A program made the translations under genes and the position numbers. The notes under the pieces were generated by a model. That model did not search any database. It saw only the letters and a list, made by a program, of their open reading frames with translations, and was not told the DNA's origin. Source: Candidatus Omnitrophota bacterium (GTDB lineage: Bacteria > Omnitrophota > Gorgyraeia > Aquiviventales > Aquiviventaceae). From it: a DNA stretch of 11,816 bases. Positions 11,303 through 11,816 of the stretch are shown here, piece by piece. Position 1 is the stretch's first letter; every line of letters starts with the position of its first letter. The DNA lies in contig JACQRB010000017.1 of NCBI GenBank assembly GCA_016206685.1, forward strand, positions 1 through 11,816, given 5' to 3'.

Positions 11303-11816
11303 CCCACCCTCTCGACCTCAAAGCCCATATCCTCGATCATCCGATGGGCCTCCTGCGCCTGCTGCCCCGGCGTCGTCAGATAGCCTTCCACGAAGATCGA
11401 GTTGGCCGGATACAACGCCAGCGCCTGCACCGAGCGCAGGTTTACCTCTCTGCCACCGGCGGCGCGTAGATCGGCTTTGGGGTTCAGGAATCGGAACAGG
11501 CACAGCACTTTCAGGCATCGCGTGGGATTGAGAAACCCGTAGGAACCCATGGGGGTGCCCTCGATGGGATGCAGGAAGTTGACCGGAAGTGAATCGACCG
11601 CCAGCTCCCGCAGCGCATACGCCAGATCGAGGAGATCCTCGTCCGTCTCCCCCATGCCGACGATCCCCCCGCTGCAGGTCTTCAGGCCGGCCCGCTTGAC
11701 GTTCAGGACGGTATCGATGCGGTCCTGGTAGGTGTGCGTGGTGCAGACCTTCGGGTGGTGGCGCCGGCTGGTATTGAGGTTGTGGTTGACCCAGCCGACG
11801 CCGGCCTCTTTCAGGC
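11299..11816 (-). CDS. bioB: Biotin synthase, C-terminal part (cut by window end)
   Basis: This is the C-terminal ~171 residues of a radical SAM biotin synthase, which inserts sulfur into dethiobiotin; the frame is open to the window edge. Blocks seen: NHNLNTS, TTHTYQDRIDTV, GLKTCSGGIVGMGE (Cys of the auxiliary 2Fe-2S cluster, equal to E. coli Cys188), SLPVNFLHPIEGTPM, and AGGREVNLR (the Arg cluster ligand, equal to Arg260), ending in NSIFVEGYLTTPGQ and MIEDMGFEVERVG. The radical SAM CxxxCxxC motif lies beyond the window. Length and motifs after CSGGI are normal, so the gene looks intact where visible. Its stop overlaps the ACT-domain gene start (ATGA), making bioB the first visible member of a bioB-ACT(-def) operon. 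Confidence 0.95.
   Translation of the reverse strand, partial: LKEAGVGWVNHNLNTSRRHHPKVCTTHTYQDRIDTVLNVKRAGLKTCSGGIVGMGETDEDLLDLAYALRELAVDSLPVNFLHPIEGTPMGSYGFLNPTRCLKVLCLFRFLNPKADLRAAGGREVNLRSVQALALYPANSIFVEGYLTTPGQQAQEAHRMIEDMGFEVERVG

Noticed and set aside
1..11816. Search for a defence, toxin-antitoxin, phage or CRISPR system
   Set aside because: No nuclease, toxin, integrase, repeat-spacer array or phage structural motif was seen; all genes fit metabolic, transport or maintenance families.

Overview
The window is a GC-rich (roughly 60-65 % by eye), gene-dense bacterial chromosome segment with 17 protein genes, the first and last cut by the window edges. There is no rRNA, tRNA, CRISPR array, integrase or transposase. 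A TIGR04073 exosortase-associated protein, a TreT-type trehalose synthase, an MqnD-like futalosine-pathway menaquinone enzyme and a stand-alone PuuD-type membrane domain together fit Nitrospirota, Omnitrophota or a related deep-branching Gram-negative lineage. No rRNA or marker gene settles this. No gap between genes exceeds about 160 bases.

Layout. Positions 1-5595 are read on +: the tail of a TreT-like glycosyltransferase; a small secreted TIGR04073 protein with a strong RBS; a membrane protein with repeated MscS-type TM helices; an M15 (VanY-like) D,D-carboxypeptidase; an APC amino-acid permease; and a CstA peptide/pyruvate transporter. Positions 5561-8446 are read on -: a tightly packed mutY > mutT > iscA/erpA > PuuD-like membrane protein > DUF3303-like small protein > thioredoxin-like [2Fe-2S] ferredoxin operon. 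Positions 8491-10058 are read on + from a shared divergent promoter: an FNR-type flavin reductase overlapping an mqnD-like gene. Positions 10059-11816 are read on -: bioB (cut) > two-ACT-domain GcvR-like protein > peptide deformylase.

How the genes fit together. The - operon combines oxidative-DNA-damage avoidance (MutY glycosylase, Nudix hydrolase) with Fe-S assembly (A-type carrier), an Fe-S electron carrier and a membrane domain of likely redox function. MutY itself carries a 4Fe-4S cluster. The divergent FNR/mqnD pair suggests a redox/quinone theme on the other side of the same promoter. The APC permease and CstA look like an uptake pair.

The most distinctive content is small repeat and regulatory DNA. 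A ~103-bp MITE-like inverted-repeat element sits exactly at an ATGA stop/start junction between two transporter genes, duplicating ATGA so that both genes stay intact. A heptad-built 30-bp inverted repeat supplies a stop codon. Two further inverted repeats share GGACAGC/GCTGTCC ends. A palindrome-rich in-frame insert lies inside peptide deformylase. A near-perfect 13-bp dyad contains two opposed extended -10 boxes. An iscA promoter and RBS encode the tail of MutT. I see no convincing defence system or wholly new multi-gene system; the strongest leads are these elements and the cytochrome-less PuuD-like/ferredoxin module.
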